Below, piece after piece: positions 9,506 through 18,871 of a DNA stretch of 64,000 nt; within the stretch, counting starts at the first letter, position 1, and each line of letters opens with the position of its first letter. Under the pieces are notes generated by a model. The model was not told the origin of the DNA. It made no database searches and saw nothing but the letters and a program-made list of their open reading frames with translations. Source of the stretch: Apiosordaria backusii (lineage: Eukaryota > Ascomycota > Sordariomycetes > Sordariales > Lasiosphaeriaceae); NCBI GenBank assembly GCA_030549205.1, contig JAUKTV010000003.1, positions 620,001 through 684,000 of the forward strand, read 5' to 3'. The translations under genes were made by a program, and so were the position numbers.

Positions 9506-12500
9506 ATGACACAGCACAGCCCTCTCACCCAATCCGCCCTTTTGAAATGGGTTAATACCTTCGACACACGCCGCAAGGCCGGCTCCTTGCAGGACTTGCG
9601 AGATGGCATAATACTGGGCCAAATACTCGAGAAGATGCTGGCCCCTGAATTCCAGAGCTCTAGCCTCATCCAACCCCCCCGATCTGAATCCGACAAGAAG
9701 CAGAACCTCGAGACCGTCTATCGTGGGCTAGCGAGATTCCTCCGCACCGATAACCCCCTCCTTGCCCCGTCGCCCTCCGAGTTTCGTGCCATCGCCGAGA
9801 ACCCAGACGATAATGCCATCTGCGAGTTTCTCTCCGCCTTTCTCACAGCCGCCTGCTTGGGGTCTCTGTCGAGGACATATGTTCCCAAGGTTCTGACCCT
9901 CGACAAGGCGAGTCAGGGGGAGATTGCCAAGATCATCAGTCAAAAGAGTCAACTCAAACTGGAAAGGGAAAGCAAACAGGGCAAGGGGGACTCGGGGGAA
10001 GATGAGGACCTCGATCTACAAGACGCTCGGGACCCCGAACTCATGCAGGAAGAGCTGGACCAAATGCGAGACAAGGTGGAAATTTTGAAGAAGCAGAATG
10101 CCGATTTGCAAACGCGTCTTGACAAGCTACTCGATACACGAGAAGCTGTCTTGCATGACCTCAGGGTATCGCAGGACGAGCTCCAAACGCTGAAGCGGGC
10201 CAGGGGCCAGGATGCCTCGGTGGCTATCCGGGATATGCGCAATGAGGTCCGCGAGAAGATGGACGAGATCGATCGATTAGAAGTCTTGCTCGACAAGGAG
10301 ACGGCTCGTGCGGCAAGGCTAGAAAAGGAAAACGAGACTCTACGAGCCAAGGCTGAGAGAATTGTAGAGCTTCAGGACAAGGTCACCCTGTTGGAGCACG
10401 AGACGAAACAGCAGCAGCAAATGATCAAGGGGCTCGAAAATTACAAGAAAAAGGCCCAGGACTTGACGGCTATCCAGCAGCGCAACCGGATTCTCGACGA
10501 GCAGGTCCAGCAGTATGAGGCGGAAATGAAACTGTTTGAGGAGGTCAAGGAACAGAACCGGAGATTACAAAAGGAGGTCGACGAGAAAGTCCGGGTGTTG
10601 TCTAGCAACGAGCAGGAAATTATCTACACGCTCCAATCCAAAAATGTCCTTCAAGACACCAATGAAGAGCTCAAAAGGAAGGTTGAGTACCTCGAATCAA
10701 AGCGCCAGCTTGATGAGAATACCATTAGAGAGCTCCAGGAACAGCTACAGCTGGGCGACATCATGCAGTCCAGCGGCTCTGAGAGCCCCGGAGCGACCAC
10801 AACGAAATTCAGCCTTGAGCACGAACTGGAGACCACCTCGGATCCAACAGTGGCTCTGCGTCTTGAGGTCCAGAAGCTCAAGGCTGAGAATAACCTTCTA
10901 CGAAATAACATGGCGGTGGCTTCCGAAAATGAAAGACTACGGACTGAGCTCGATCTCGCTGGCCAAAGGGTAGATCACTACCGCAACACCGCCACCGAGC
11001 AAATGGAGAAACATGCTGTGGCTCAGGAGCAGATAGATGCCTTGATTGCCAATGCCATCCATGAGGGGTTAGTAACAGGCCTTGAGGACTTGCTGAAGAT
11101 GCATGGCGGACATGTACTGATGCCTGGCTACTTAGTGATGCGGCCTTTGTCAATATGCGCCAACAGCTGCTCGAAACCACAAAGGAGTGCGAGACCGCCC
11201 GGAAACGCATTCAGGAACTCGAGCAGTTGGCCAATGACAGAGAGCGGGAAGTTAATCAGATCAAGGCAGAACGTATGTTGGAGGGTTTTCTGGACCGAAC
11301 TTTGTTGCATAAGGACACGGCTGACTTTGATGATATAGTGGAAGCTGTCGGACAAGAGCAATCCGAGGCTCTCGAGTTGCTCAAATCATCAGATGAGCTC
11401 ATCTCGGCGTCACTGCGCACTGAACTGGAGGCTACTCGCAAGCAGTTGAACCACAAGGTGTTTGAGCTCGAGCAAATGAAGGACCAGCTCATGGGTGTAT
11501 TGGTCTCCAAGGACAAGACCCAAAAGAGGCTGGACGATGCGTTGGCAGCGGCGGCGCCCAATGGGCAGCAGCAGGCTGATGAGGCGCCCGCCAAGAGCAA
11601 GAAGGAGGACGCCGAGAAAATCGAGAAACTCAAGACTGCGCTGAAGCAGAAGCTGGAGGTAAGTACCGATTCCTCTCGTCTTGATTCCCCCTACATGAGC
11701 TTCACGTTGGGTCGCGAGCGTCTCGAGGATGTGTTTGTCTCGTCAAAAGCGGTACTGCAGCAGCCTCTTGGGCAAACGCCTCCACTGTCGGACGCTCAGG
11801 GGTCAAGCGAGCTGAGCCAGGCGGACTCTTCTCCTCTTGACAGTCCCCGGTCTCTCTCCTCTGTGGATGACTTCCTGGAGATCAGAGGGGAGATCAGGAC
11901 GAAGCGGGGGAGGCCGCGACTCGATAGTGCCAGCTCGCCTGGTCTTGCACCTCCTATCAAAACCTTTTGGTACAAGGACAATAAAGGATGGCTTCCCGGT
12001 TTACGGAACATGTTCAACGGCTAGCTGCAATAACTTTAACTGAGCTTGTCTTTGTTGTGCCCTTCTTCATCACCTCTCTTCACACTTTACACTTCACTTC
12101 CTTTTTTTTTTGGCTCTCACATCTTCCTCACCGTTTGGTCGTCTTTGCGAGTACATTTTGCCTTTGTTTTTCTTTTCGTGTGGGACTCTGGTTCACTGAC
12201 GCCTTTTCGTAACACTTTCTTAGCAACTCGAAAAGTCGGAACAAGACAAATACGAGCTCCAGAGGAAACTCAAAGTCATGGAGAATGGTGGAGCGTATGC
12301 TGCTCAAAAGGTACGTGTTTCTTTCTTGTCTTGTTCTTCGTTTGATCTAGTCCTATCATATCCTACTACCCCCAATCATATCATGCATATGCCGAACGGG
12401 TTTCTCATTCGTCCAAATGCATTCATTTCTCCAACTAACCCCACAATTTTTACTTGATTACTTACTTGTGTGTGATAATAATAATAGGCGGCCAACGACC

Positions 12501-12751
12501 AAATCATGAAGACGCTCCAGAGGGAAAACGGCATGATCGCGACGGCGTGGTATGACTTGAGCAGTCGGCTGCAGAGCAACCATGTTGTGCTTGCGAGGAG
12601 GCAGGACGCGCCGAAGAGTTGGATTAACAAGCAGAGGCAGATGGTGAATGGTGAGTTTTGGGGTGTCTTGTTTGCTGTGACTGGATTGAGACTTGAGCGA
12701 AATGCTGACTGGTTGATGGGGTTGGGGTGTTTAGCTACGCCGAGGAGATAG
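9506..12751 (+). CDS. Hook family dynein-endosome adaptor
   Basis: Hook proteins link early endosomes to dynein/dynactin in fungal hyphae. Exons are 9506-11067, 11136-11658, 12224-12310, 12488-12650 and 12735-12751, giving 783 residues. Residues 1 to about 160 form the Hook domain (LLKWVNTFDTRRKAGSLQDL, DGIILGQILEKM, NAICEFLSAFLTAACLG). The centre, about 165-700, is heptad-rich coiled coil. The C-terminus after splicing is short and basic (ending MVNATPRR) and in this family contacts the FTS/FHIP cargo complex. Intron 2 (565 nt) is far longer than the others (68, 177 and 84 nt), and its first 121 codons are open in frame with exon 2. An unspliced form would have 816 residues with a different C-terminus. 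Start context CACCATGAC is good. Confidence 0.9.
11659..12024 (+). other. In-frame open extension within Hook intron 2 (alternative C-terminus)
   Basis: If the donor at 11659 (GTAAGT) is not used, the Hook frame continues for 121 sense codons to a TAG at 12022. The encoded tail is Ser/Pro/Leu-rich (SSPLDSPRSLSSVDDFLE), then basic with an AT-hook-like TKRGRPRL, and ends with an aromatic, hydrophobic motif, FWYKDNKGWLPGLRNMF. The DNA after the stop turns abruptly T-rich (12025-12223), as expected for a 3' untranslated region. Codon choice resembles the flanking exons. Confidence 0.55.
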
Positions 12752-12879
12752 GGACTTGCGAATGCGTAGCTCGGTGCATTTTGCGATTTCGATCTTGATG
12801 GGAGGATTGATAGTGCGTCATGGGTTTGGTTGAAGGGGTTGGGGGGGTATTGGAGTCACGTGGAGGTGTTGGGGGAAAA

Positions 12880-12894
12880 GGGGGGGGGGGGGGG
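12880..12894. repeat. Poly-G tract (15 G)
   Basis: A run of 15 G on the plus strand, close to other G-runs in the Hook downstream region. Confidence 0.9.
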
Positions 12895-13233
12895 TGTTTG
12901 AAGAAAAGGGGTGGCCAGGGGCTGCCGGGAGCTTATTGGACACTGTCTGGAGACAACAAGTAAGGGGGGTAAAAGAGGAGGGATGAAACTTGAACTGAAG
13001 GAAGGTGGTATATTTAGAGCATTTCTTTTGTTTTTTTGTTGTGTTCCGCTGAATTACCCCCTTTTTTTTAGTTAGACTCACGGTTTGTTACTTTAGTTAG
13101 TTGCATTGGAATACCCCCTCTTTTTTTTCTTTCGTCTGTTTCTTTGAGGAAGGATAGAACAATTGAAGGATATCAAGATAGGAATGGGACAGATTATGTT
13201 ACTTTGATAGATAGAAAGGTCCAGTGGGGCCCC

Positions 13234-13260
13234 GGGGGGGGGGGGGGGGGGGGAGGGGGG
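13234..13260. repeat. Poly-G tract (20 G, A, 6 G)
   Basis: Twenty consecutive G, one A and six more G. Such runs can form G-quadruplexes in RNA or DNA and are also prone to length errors in assembly. Confidence 0.9.
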
Positions 13261-13419
13261 TTGTTTGTTTTTCGTTTTCTCGAAACATGATCAACATTTT
13301 ACGTATTGATTCTTATATACCCGAATAGACCACCTTTCTCTTCTCATTTTCTTTTTTTCGTTTTTAGGAGGTCAGCTTTCTCGGTTGTTTGTTGTTCCCC
13401 ACTACCAACTAGGTACCAA

Positions 13420-14153
13420 CTACCAGATATGCGAATCCCACTCCCGCCAGCGGTGGTCTTGGTGGTTTTGTTCTCGTCCTCGTGCTGCTAGATATTCCTC
13501 CCGTCCCCGCCGCCACTCTTGCCCGTCCTGAGTTTGCCATATTTCCTCCTCCCACTGGTACCATTCGGGGTACCCCTCTTGCCATTGGATTCGTGTTCGC
13601 CGTTCGCCCGGGAAGGGGGAGGGCGGGAAGTTCGCTGGTGCCATCCTCACACCAAAAAGGGGGTGGTGGTGGTGGTGGTGGTGGAAAGACCGGGAAATAT
13701 GGGGGTGAGAGGGAGGGGGAGGATAGGCGGGTGTCCACCGGTTGGGGTATCGAGTGCGAGTAGCCTGGGGGGGAGGGGGGTGTCGCTCGCGGGGTGGCGG
13801 GTGAGGACGGGGGTGGTGAGCTGGGGGGGTGGGTGGTTTGGGCTCGAGGCGGAGTACCCTTCGGCAGAGGGGGCAGGTTGGTTGCTGGAGGTCACCCACT
13901 TCGTTGTGGCGGTGGGAGGAGTACCAGCTGCGGATGCATTGATCTGTTGTATTAAAGGAGGGGGTTAATGAGGTCTGCATGGGGGGGGAGGGGAGGGGAG
14001 GGGAGGGGAGGGGTTTGGAAGAGAAAAGAGAGTGGGAGGGGGTGTACCGTGAAAGGGATTCTGGCAGCATTCTGTTATCGCGAGGTTGGTTCTGCCGAGG
14101 ATGTCTTCTACGCAGATTGGGCATGTGAGGGCTTCTCTTGCGTTGGGTGGCAT
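13420..14153 (-). CDS. RING finger protein, array member 1
   Basis: Exons on the minus strand are 14153-14048 and 13943-13420; the intron is 104 nt and phase 1. The product has 209 residues. The start at 14153 has a CACCATG context; an in-frame ATG at 14264 would add 37 residues. The RING is split by the intron: exon 1 carries EALTCPICVEDIL and ITECCQNPFH, exon 2 carries QCIRSWY and QQPTCPLCRR. The position that is His in RING-H2 (Cys-x-His) is Asn, and an extra Cys precedes it (CCxNxFH). The rest is Pro/Arg/His-rich with a His7 tract and an acidic, Trp-containing middle. Predicted E3 ubiquitin ligase or RING-like protein; substrate unknown. The intron contains an AGGGG-type repeat. Confidence 0.7.
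13979..14012. repeat. GGGGA microsatellite in RING-1 intron
   Basis: Repeated GGGGA units on the plus strand, inside the intron of the first RING gene (CCCCT on the transcribed strand, next to the pyrimidine tract). Confidence 0.8.
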
Positions 14154-14538
14154 GGTGGTGACGGTTGGGGTTGGGTGACCGTTGAGTCGTTGGGGGTTTG
14201 GATGAGAGAGCGATGTGTGGCGAGGGAGAAGGGGTGATGCTTGAGGCCGTGGTGAGGGGAGCATCGGAGAAAGGCGTTCGTGGTCCGAGAGAAATTGTGG
14301 TATAGCGGCTAGTGTTGTGGTGGCTGCGTAGACTTTAACTCGTCTGATAAGCGGTGTGAAATTGTGGGTTGGACTACTTTGAGCTACCGATCTTTGCTAT
14401 ACAGCCCGCAAGCCACGATCAAACCAAGCAGCCGGGTCTCCCAGTGTCTCAAAATTGCCCTCATTCTCCTCGTTGGATGTGAAGACAATTCAGCCCCTGA
14501 AACTACCTTACCAGCCAGTCATCACCCTACCCTCTTCC

Positions 14539-14755
14539 TCAGAGGGATAGGCGGGTAAGGTGGGGCTTACCGTGAAAGAGATTCCTACAGCAAGGCATCT
14601 TCTTCAATATTTTAACCCGATGAAGAGAGTCTAGGCAGACAGGACATTTTGGCTTTTCTTCAGCAATTTCTTCCACTTTTGGTTTTGCTCGTGGGAGGGG
14701 AGGGTTCTTTTTTTGTGCCGGTGTTGGTCTCCATGGCCGAATTTTACCCATCTGA
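14539..14755 (-). pseudogene. Broken RING finger gene, array member 2
   Basis: The minus-strand frame from about 14755 (MGKIRPW) to 14569 encodes a basic Pro/Lys-rich N-terminus and the first RING half (KPKCPVCLDSL, KKMPCCRNLFH), with the same CCxNxFH signature as members 1 and 3 and a GTAAGC donor at the same codon. No usable second half follows. After the best acceptor (TTTCAG, near 14480) the frame gives GLNCLHIQRGE and then a stop, with the wrong spacing and no Cys-x-x-Cys. Unspliced, it ends ten codons after the His (FHGKPHLTRLSL). An upstream in-frame ATG at 14868 also exists. I read it as a truncated relic of the tandem duplication; a short one-half RING protein could still be made. 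Confidence 0.6.
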
Positions 14756-15271
14756 GGGATCAGTCGTGAGATGAGTGAGAGGAGTGACAGCTCAAGGCGA
14801 GACAATAATGGGTGAAGTGTGTTAAGTGAAAAAAAGTGAGAAAGACTGGCCCATTGGGGGAACCTCATCTGAGAGAGGGGAACTTTATTGTGAGTTTGAC
14901 TTCAAGCCACGTTCCAGACACGCTTCAATTCGGATCTGATGTTGGGCTCTGAATTCCAACCAGACCAAAGCGAGCGTCAAGACAACCAACACTTTCGTCC
15001 TCCCCAAACCTTCTTCTGATAGGGTCGCCTGCTCATTCTGTAAAAACGCCGGGGAAATGTCCTGATTCAGTCTGAGGAGGAACAGTATCATAGCTAGTCA
15101 TCTTGAATAAACCTCCTCTCAAGAACATCACCGTTCGCGCTATATCTTGTGTATATCGTGGCGGTCAGGTGACCTGAACGAGAATAAACGTAGGTCATCA
15201 ACCGTCGTACCCCTTCTCGGTGCTAATGACTAGGAAAGCCATCATCTCTACTCGAACCCCAACACGAGACG
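14756..15271. other. Spacer between RING members 2 and 3
   Basis: About 500 bases. A 68-codon minus-strand ORF with an ATG (15091-14885, hydrophobic centre VLVVLTLALVWLEF) is open here, but it has no RING motif and no family match that I recognise. Confidence 0.4.
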
Positions 15272-15724
15272 TCAGCTTAGCAACGTCCCAAGCCCCATCG
15301 TCAACTGGGGGGCCGGAATCCGCACCACCGTTAAGCCCTCGGGCAATTGCAGGGATTGCTGTTGGAGGTGCCGTCGGGCGGGGGGGCGGCGTACTCTCGA
15401 GAGAAGGGGATCGGTCGCTAGCAGTCGGTGACGGCACATAGGACAAGTGGGATTTGATTGGAACCAAGTGGTGATGCATGTTTCTAGTTTGAAGAGGGTG
15501 GTTAGACTTCGTGTCCGCTCTTGGGGGGTTGGCTTTTTCCTGCGGAGAAGGGGAGCAGGGAATCGGGGATAGTTACCGTGGAATGAGTTCCTACAGCAGG
15601 ACATCTTGCGTAGATCAACGTCCATATCTTCAAGACAGATTGGGCAGGTCTCCTTGACATCTTCCACTGGACTTGTTGCTGGGAGATCTTTTTCGTTCGT
15701 TTTTGCCGCGGCTTTTGACTCCAT
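15272..15724 (-). CDS. RING finger protein, array member 3
   Basis: Exons on the minus strand are 15724-15577 and 15483-15272; the 93-nt intron is phase 1 and a multiple of three, so an unspliced message also stays open. The product has 119 residues. Exon 1 encodes an Ala/Lys/Glu-rich start and KETCPICLEDM...KMSCCRNSFH; exon 2 encodes ETCITTWFQSNPTCPMCRHR. Together they form a complete eight-ligand RING of the Asn-substituted CCxNxFH type. The tail is basic, then Leu/Pro-rich (ending MGLGTLLS). Small size and tandem position next to similar genes suggest recent duplication. Predicted ubiquitin ligase or RING-like protein of unknown target. Confidence 0.75.
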   Translation of the reverse strand: MESKAAAKTNEKDLPATSPVEDVKETCPICLEDMDVDLRKMSCCRNSFHGNYPRFPAPLLRRKKPTPQERTRSLTTLFKLETCITTWFQSNPTCPMCRHRLLATDPLLSRVRRPPARRHLQQQSLQLPEGLTVVRIPAPQLTMGLGTLLS

Positions 15725-16074
15725 TGTGACTGCTCGGAGGATTGGGCAGGAATGCGTTGGCTGGTGATGATGGTGATGAATCTGAGTTGAGAGGGCTTCG
15801 CGCGGCTGGAGGCTGCGATGGGGACGATATTATCAAGATGGTAGAAGTGTGTGTGAAGTCAGACAGACAGACAGAAAGGGTTGGAACCGTGGCTTGAAGA
15901 AAGCTTTTGCGAGGGTATAGATGAGGCTAAACTTACTTTCCCAAGCAAACTCTAAATCATCGTTGCCACCTTTGGAAGTGCTGATGATGGCGATACATAA
16001 AACCTTGTGAGTGTTGGTGATATCGGCGAGCGGGCTGAATTTTGACTCTCGAAGCTCCAAGTTACCTGTCCTTT
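15725..16074. other. Spacer between RING members 3 and 4
   Basis: About 350 bases with no RING motif. A minus-strand ORF at 16060-15833 (75 codons) has no recognisable content. The segment probably holds the promoter of member 3. Confidence 0.4.
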
Positions 16075-16742
16075 CTACACCAACACATCACCGGCTCCCT
16101 CAGATCCTATCGCGACAGTTGACTCTTCCGATTCACCCATTTCCTTTTTCTCATGCAATTGTAGCAGTTCAAAATGAACAGTTTCTAGACCCTGGCTCGG
16201 CAAGGCCTCCCATTTATCCTCCCCTTCTACCCAGTACAGCTCAACCTCGCGCAAGTCCATTTCCCTTCTGCATGTTGGACAGCTGTATTGGACTTTTGAC
16301 CAGCCGATGAGGCAGTCATCTAAAAGATCTCACAGGTTAGATGGTTGCGAGTGAATGGAAACTTGTGGGTTTGCGAAGAAACCAGGAGGCACAGGTAATC
16401 ATGAGCAGATGGGAGGAAGCACATACAATGAAATGGATGCCAGCATTCGGTCAGTATCACTGTGTTTTCCATTTCGGCAAGACAGATGGCGCAAATCTCT
16501 TCCCTCGCATTGCCCTTCGTTGGTCTTGTCTCTGATGAGTTGTCTTCTTGAGAAAAAAGCCATACGTCCTCTTGAGGAAGTATGTCCTCCTCTTCTTCAG
16601 AAGGTACGTCCTCTTCTTCTTCAGGAGGTACGTTCTCTTCTTCAGAAGGTACGTCTTCTTCAGAAGATACATCTTCTTGAGGAGGCACGTCTTCTTGAGA
16701 GGGCGCGTCAGTAGCGCTGTGATGAGCTGGTACATCATCCAT
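16075..16742 (-). CDS. RING-H2 finger protein, array member 4
   Basis: Exons on the minus strand are 16742-16427 and 16319-16075; the 107-nt intron is phase 1 at the same codon as in the other members. The product has 186 residues. Residues about 14-70 are an acidic low-complexity repeat built from variants of SEEDVPSEEE. The RING-H2 is canonical: EEICAICLAEM, LTECWHPFH (Cys-x-His-x-Phe-His), then DCLIGWSKVQYSCPTCRREM. After it comes VELYWVEGEDKWEAL, which resembles LHWVNEERWERL in member 5, so members 4 and 5 share a post-RING module. Predicted ubiquitin ligase; target unknown. Confidence 0.8.
16560..16700. repeat. Imperfect minisatellite coding an acidic repeat
   Basis: Degenerate tandem units built on TCTTCTTCAGAAGGTACG (plus strand) vary in length by multiples of three and encode Ser-Glu-Glu-Glu-Asp-Val-Pro type repeats in RING member 4. 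Confidence 0.75.
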
Positions 16743-17221
16743 TCTGCCGAGTCAAGGCGTTTGCTGGTGTTGGCTGAGTCAAAAGATGTCAAAACCCGCT
16801 GCTCGATAGGTCATATTAAGGCGAAGTGACTGTGGTGACTACGAGAGGCCATGGTGGAGGGAATCTGGAATTGACGGGGCTCCTGTAGGGGCTTTGGTGG
16901 AAGTGTAAACCTTAAGATAGCTCGCGTGTCGGTTAGGGTGGTGCCAAAGATGCGCTAGATGACCAGAAGGGCTTTTACAAGCTTGATACGATCACTCGCA
17001 TGAATGAGCTCATAGGCCAGAGCTCCTCAAGTTTTGTGAGCCCCTTGGCACTTTCTTCAGACTCCTTATTATTGTCATCGAACACCTTGTTTTTATACCC
17101 AAAGCCCTAATTATCATCATTGGAGCCTCGTTCCTCTGCTCAGAACCCTCATCACTCTCCCAAGACCCCCCTTGCTATCCTTGACCATCATGTGAAAGCC
17201 AAAACATCGTAGTAATTGACT
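16743..17221. other. Spacer between RING members 4 and 5
   Basis: About 480 bases with no supported gene; presumed promoter of member 4 and 3' region of member 5. Confidence 0.5.
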
Positions 17222-17765
17222 TCACTCATCATACTCCCGGAGATATTCCAGCCCATTATTACTCGTTCTAAAGAACAACCCTCGCCAGCGAGTCCTCTTG
17301 GGAATCGGCAAACGCTCCCATCTCTCCTCATTGACCCAGTGCAAATTGCACTTCCTCAGGTTCAAACCCTCACGGCAGAACGGGCAACACCACCATTGTA
17401 ACTTGATCCATTCAAGGAGGCAGTGCCCTGCGAGCCTCACAAGTTGAGTAGCTTGTCATCGACGAAATGGGGATGGGGAAGTAAAACATACAGTGAAACA
17501 CATGACCACACCCCAACAACATCACCCCCACCGCCTTTCCTTTGAGAAGCAGAATATCCTGACAGATGGGGCATGTCTCCCCTTCATCATTATCTTCCTC
17601 TGGTTCCGATTCCGGTTCAGTTTCTTCTTCTGCGCTTTTTTCCCTCCGTTCCTGACATATCAGACACCTCTCCCGTTCATCGTCTTCGCCAGGTTCCGAG
17701 CCGGACTCAGTCGTTGAAGATGTCTCTTCAGTGCGTTTTTGAGAGATTTTATCTTCCTCTGCCAT
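17222..17765 (-). CDS. RING-H2 finger protein, array member 5
   Basis: Exons on the minus strand are 17765-17492 and 17427-17222; the 64-nt intron is phase 1, again directly after the RING Phe-His. The product has 159 residues. An acidic N-terminus holds one isolated Cys-x-x-Cys (ERCLICQERREK), then an acidic spacer, then the RING-H2 proper: GETCPICQDILL, LLGCGHVFH, HCLLEWIKLQWWCCPFCREG. The extra upstream Cys-x-x-Cys looks like a partial repeat of the first RING half. The post-RING segment LHWVNEERWERLP is shared in style with member 4. This is the most upstream gene of the array in the direction of transcription. Confidence 0.8.
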
Positions 17766-18871
17766 TTTCCTTGCTCCTTGTCTCGAACCTTTCGCTGGTC
17801 AAGATGTCCAGTCGTCGTTGTTGTTGTTGTTGTTGTTGTTTTGGTTGAATACTTAACGGGTTTAGTGGCTTGGACTCGGAATCCAGAATGGACTGGAGTA
17901 TTCAAGATCTCCCATACGACAACTACTACTCCGAGAATTGCTTGCTATATGAGTGAAAGGACCTAATTGGCAAGGGAATATTAAACGAGGCTGTCATTCG
18001 TAATGGTGATGCAAAAAACAGCGCACACAAATCATTGCAAACAAGCCAACAGATACAAGGTTTCCGAAGGTGGCTTGATTAGTTGTGGGCTGGGTCCTCC
18101 TCCTTCCCCCGTGGTTGAGGGCTCAACGGTTTCGCAGAAGTGGACAGAAACGCAACGCTTTATGTTACCATAACTTATCTATTTAACCCAGAACATAAGG
18201 GTCTCTGTGTAAGGGGGGATATGAAACAGAGAAGTCACCGTCATGGCCTGAGGAAGTTAGGTAAAACGTTTTTTGTTTCTTCTACATTGGTGTCGTGATA
18301 ATACAGGGTAAGGTATACCCAGCCTTCCAGCTCCAGACTGAACCCGTTTCGTAGAAAGAGTCATAACCCGGCACCAAGAACGCTGAATAACCAAGCTTTT
18401 TCCTTTTTCTTCTTCTCATTCCAATTCATTACACATTCTCGCTCGCTCGCTCTCGCTCTTGATCGGTATGATTTGGATTATTTGCTTTGATTTTGTGATT
18501 TCGAGGTAGGTAGGTAAGGTAGGTGGGTAGTTTTGGTGGTGGGGGAGAAAGAGAAGGAAAAAATGCTGGCCGGCTTGTTGAACAATCCGGGTATATACCG
18601 AATCCATCCCCTTTTGTATCCTTCCCAGAATTCCAAATGGGACTCTTCAACGCCAGCAAGAAAGCAGTGAGAAGCTGTTCCCTCATATAAACACAGGACC
18701 TCACCGAGCCCCGCCTAGAAACAGCAAGTAGTCAACCAGCTCTTTTTCAGAGTCTGTTGACTTCTAGCCATCCTCTTTCCTCTTCTGGCTCTCCTCCTCC
18801 TCCTTAACATCACCACTGCTACTGCGCTTCCTAGCCTCCAAATCCGCACCCGTCAACTTGCCACAGCCCAT
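17766..18871. other. Intergenic, no supported gene
   Basis: About 1.1 kb upstream of RING member 5 and downstream of adenylate kinase. It contains a (TTG)n microsatellite near 17817-17842. Short frames on both strands have no domain. Confidence 0.5.
17817..17842. repeat. TTG trinucleotide microsatellite
   Basis: About eight GTT/TTG units just upstream of RING member 5, in its presumed 5' region. Confidence 0.8.

Larger units (their letters stand above)
12752..13419. other. Hook 3' region with long poly-G tracts
   Basis: No gene seen. This stretch lies between the Hook stop codon and the convergent first RING gene. It contains long G homopolymers (12880-12894 and 13234-13253) and many T-runs, so it is a transcribed-strand G/T-rich terminator-side region. 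Confidence 0.6.
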
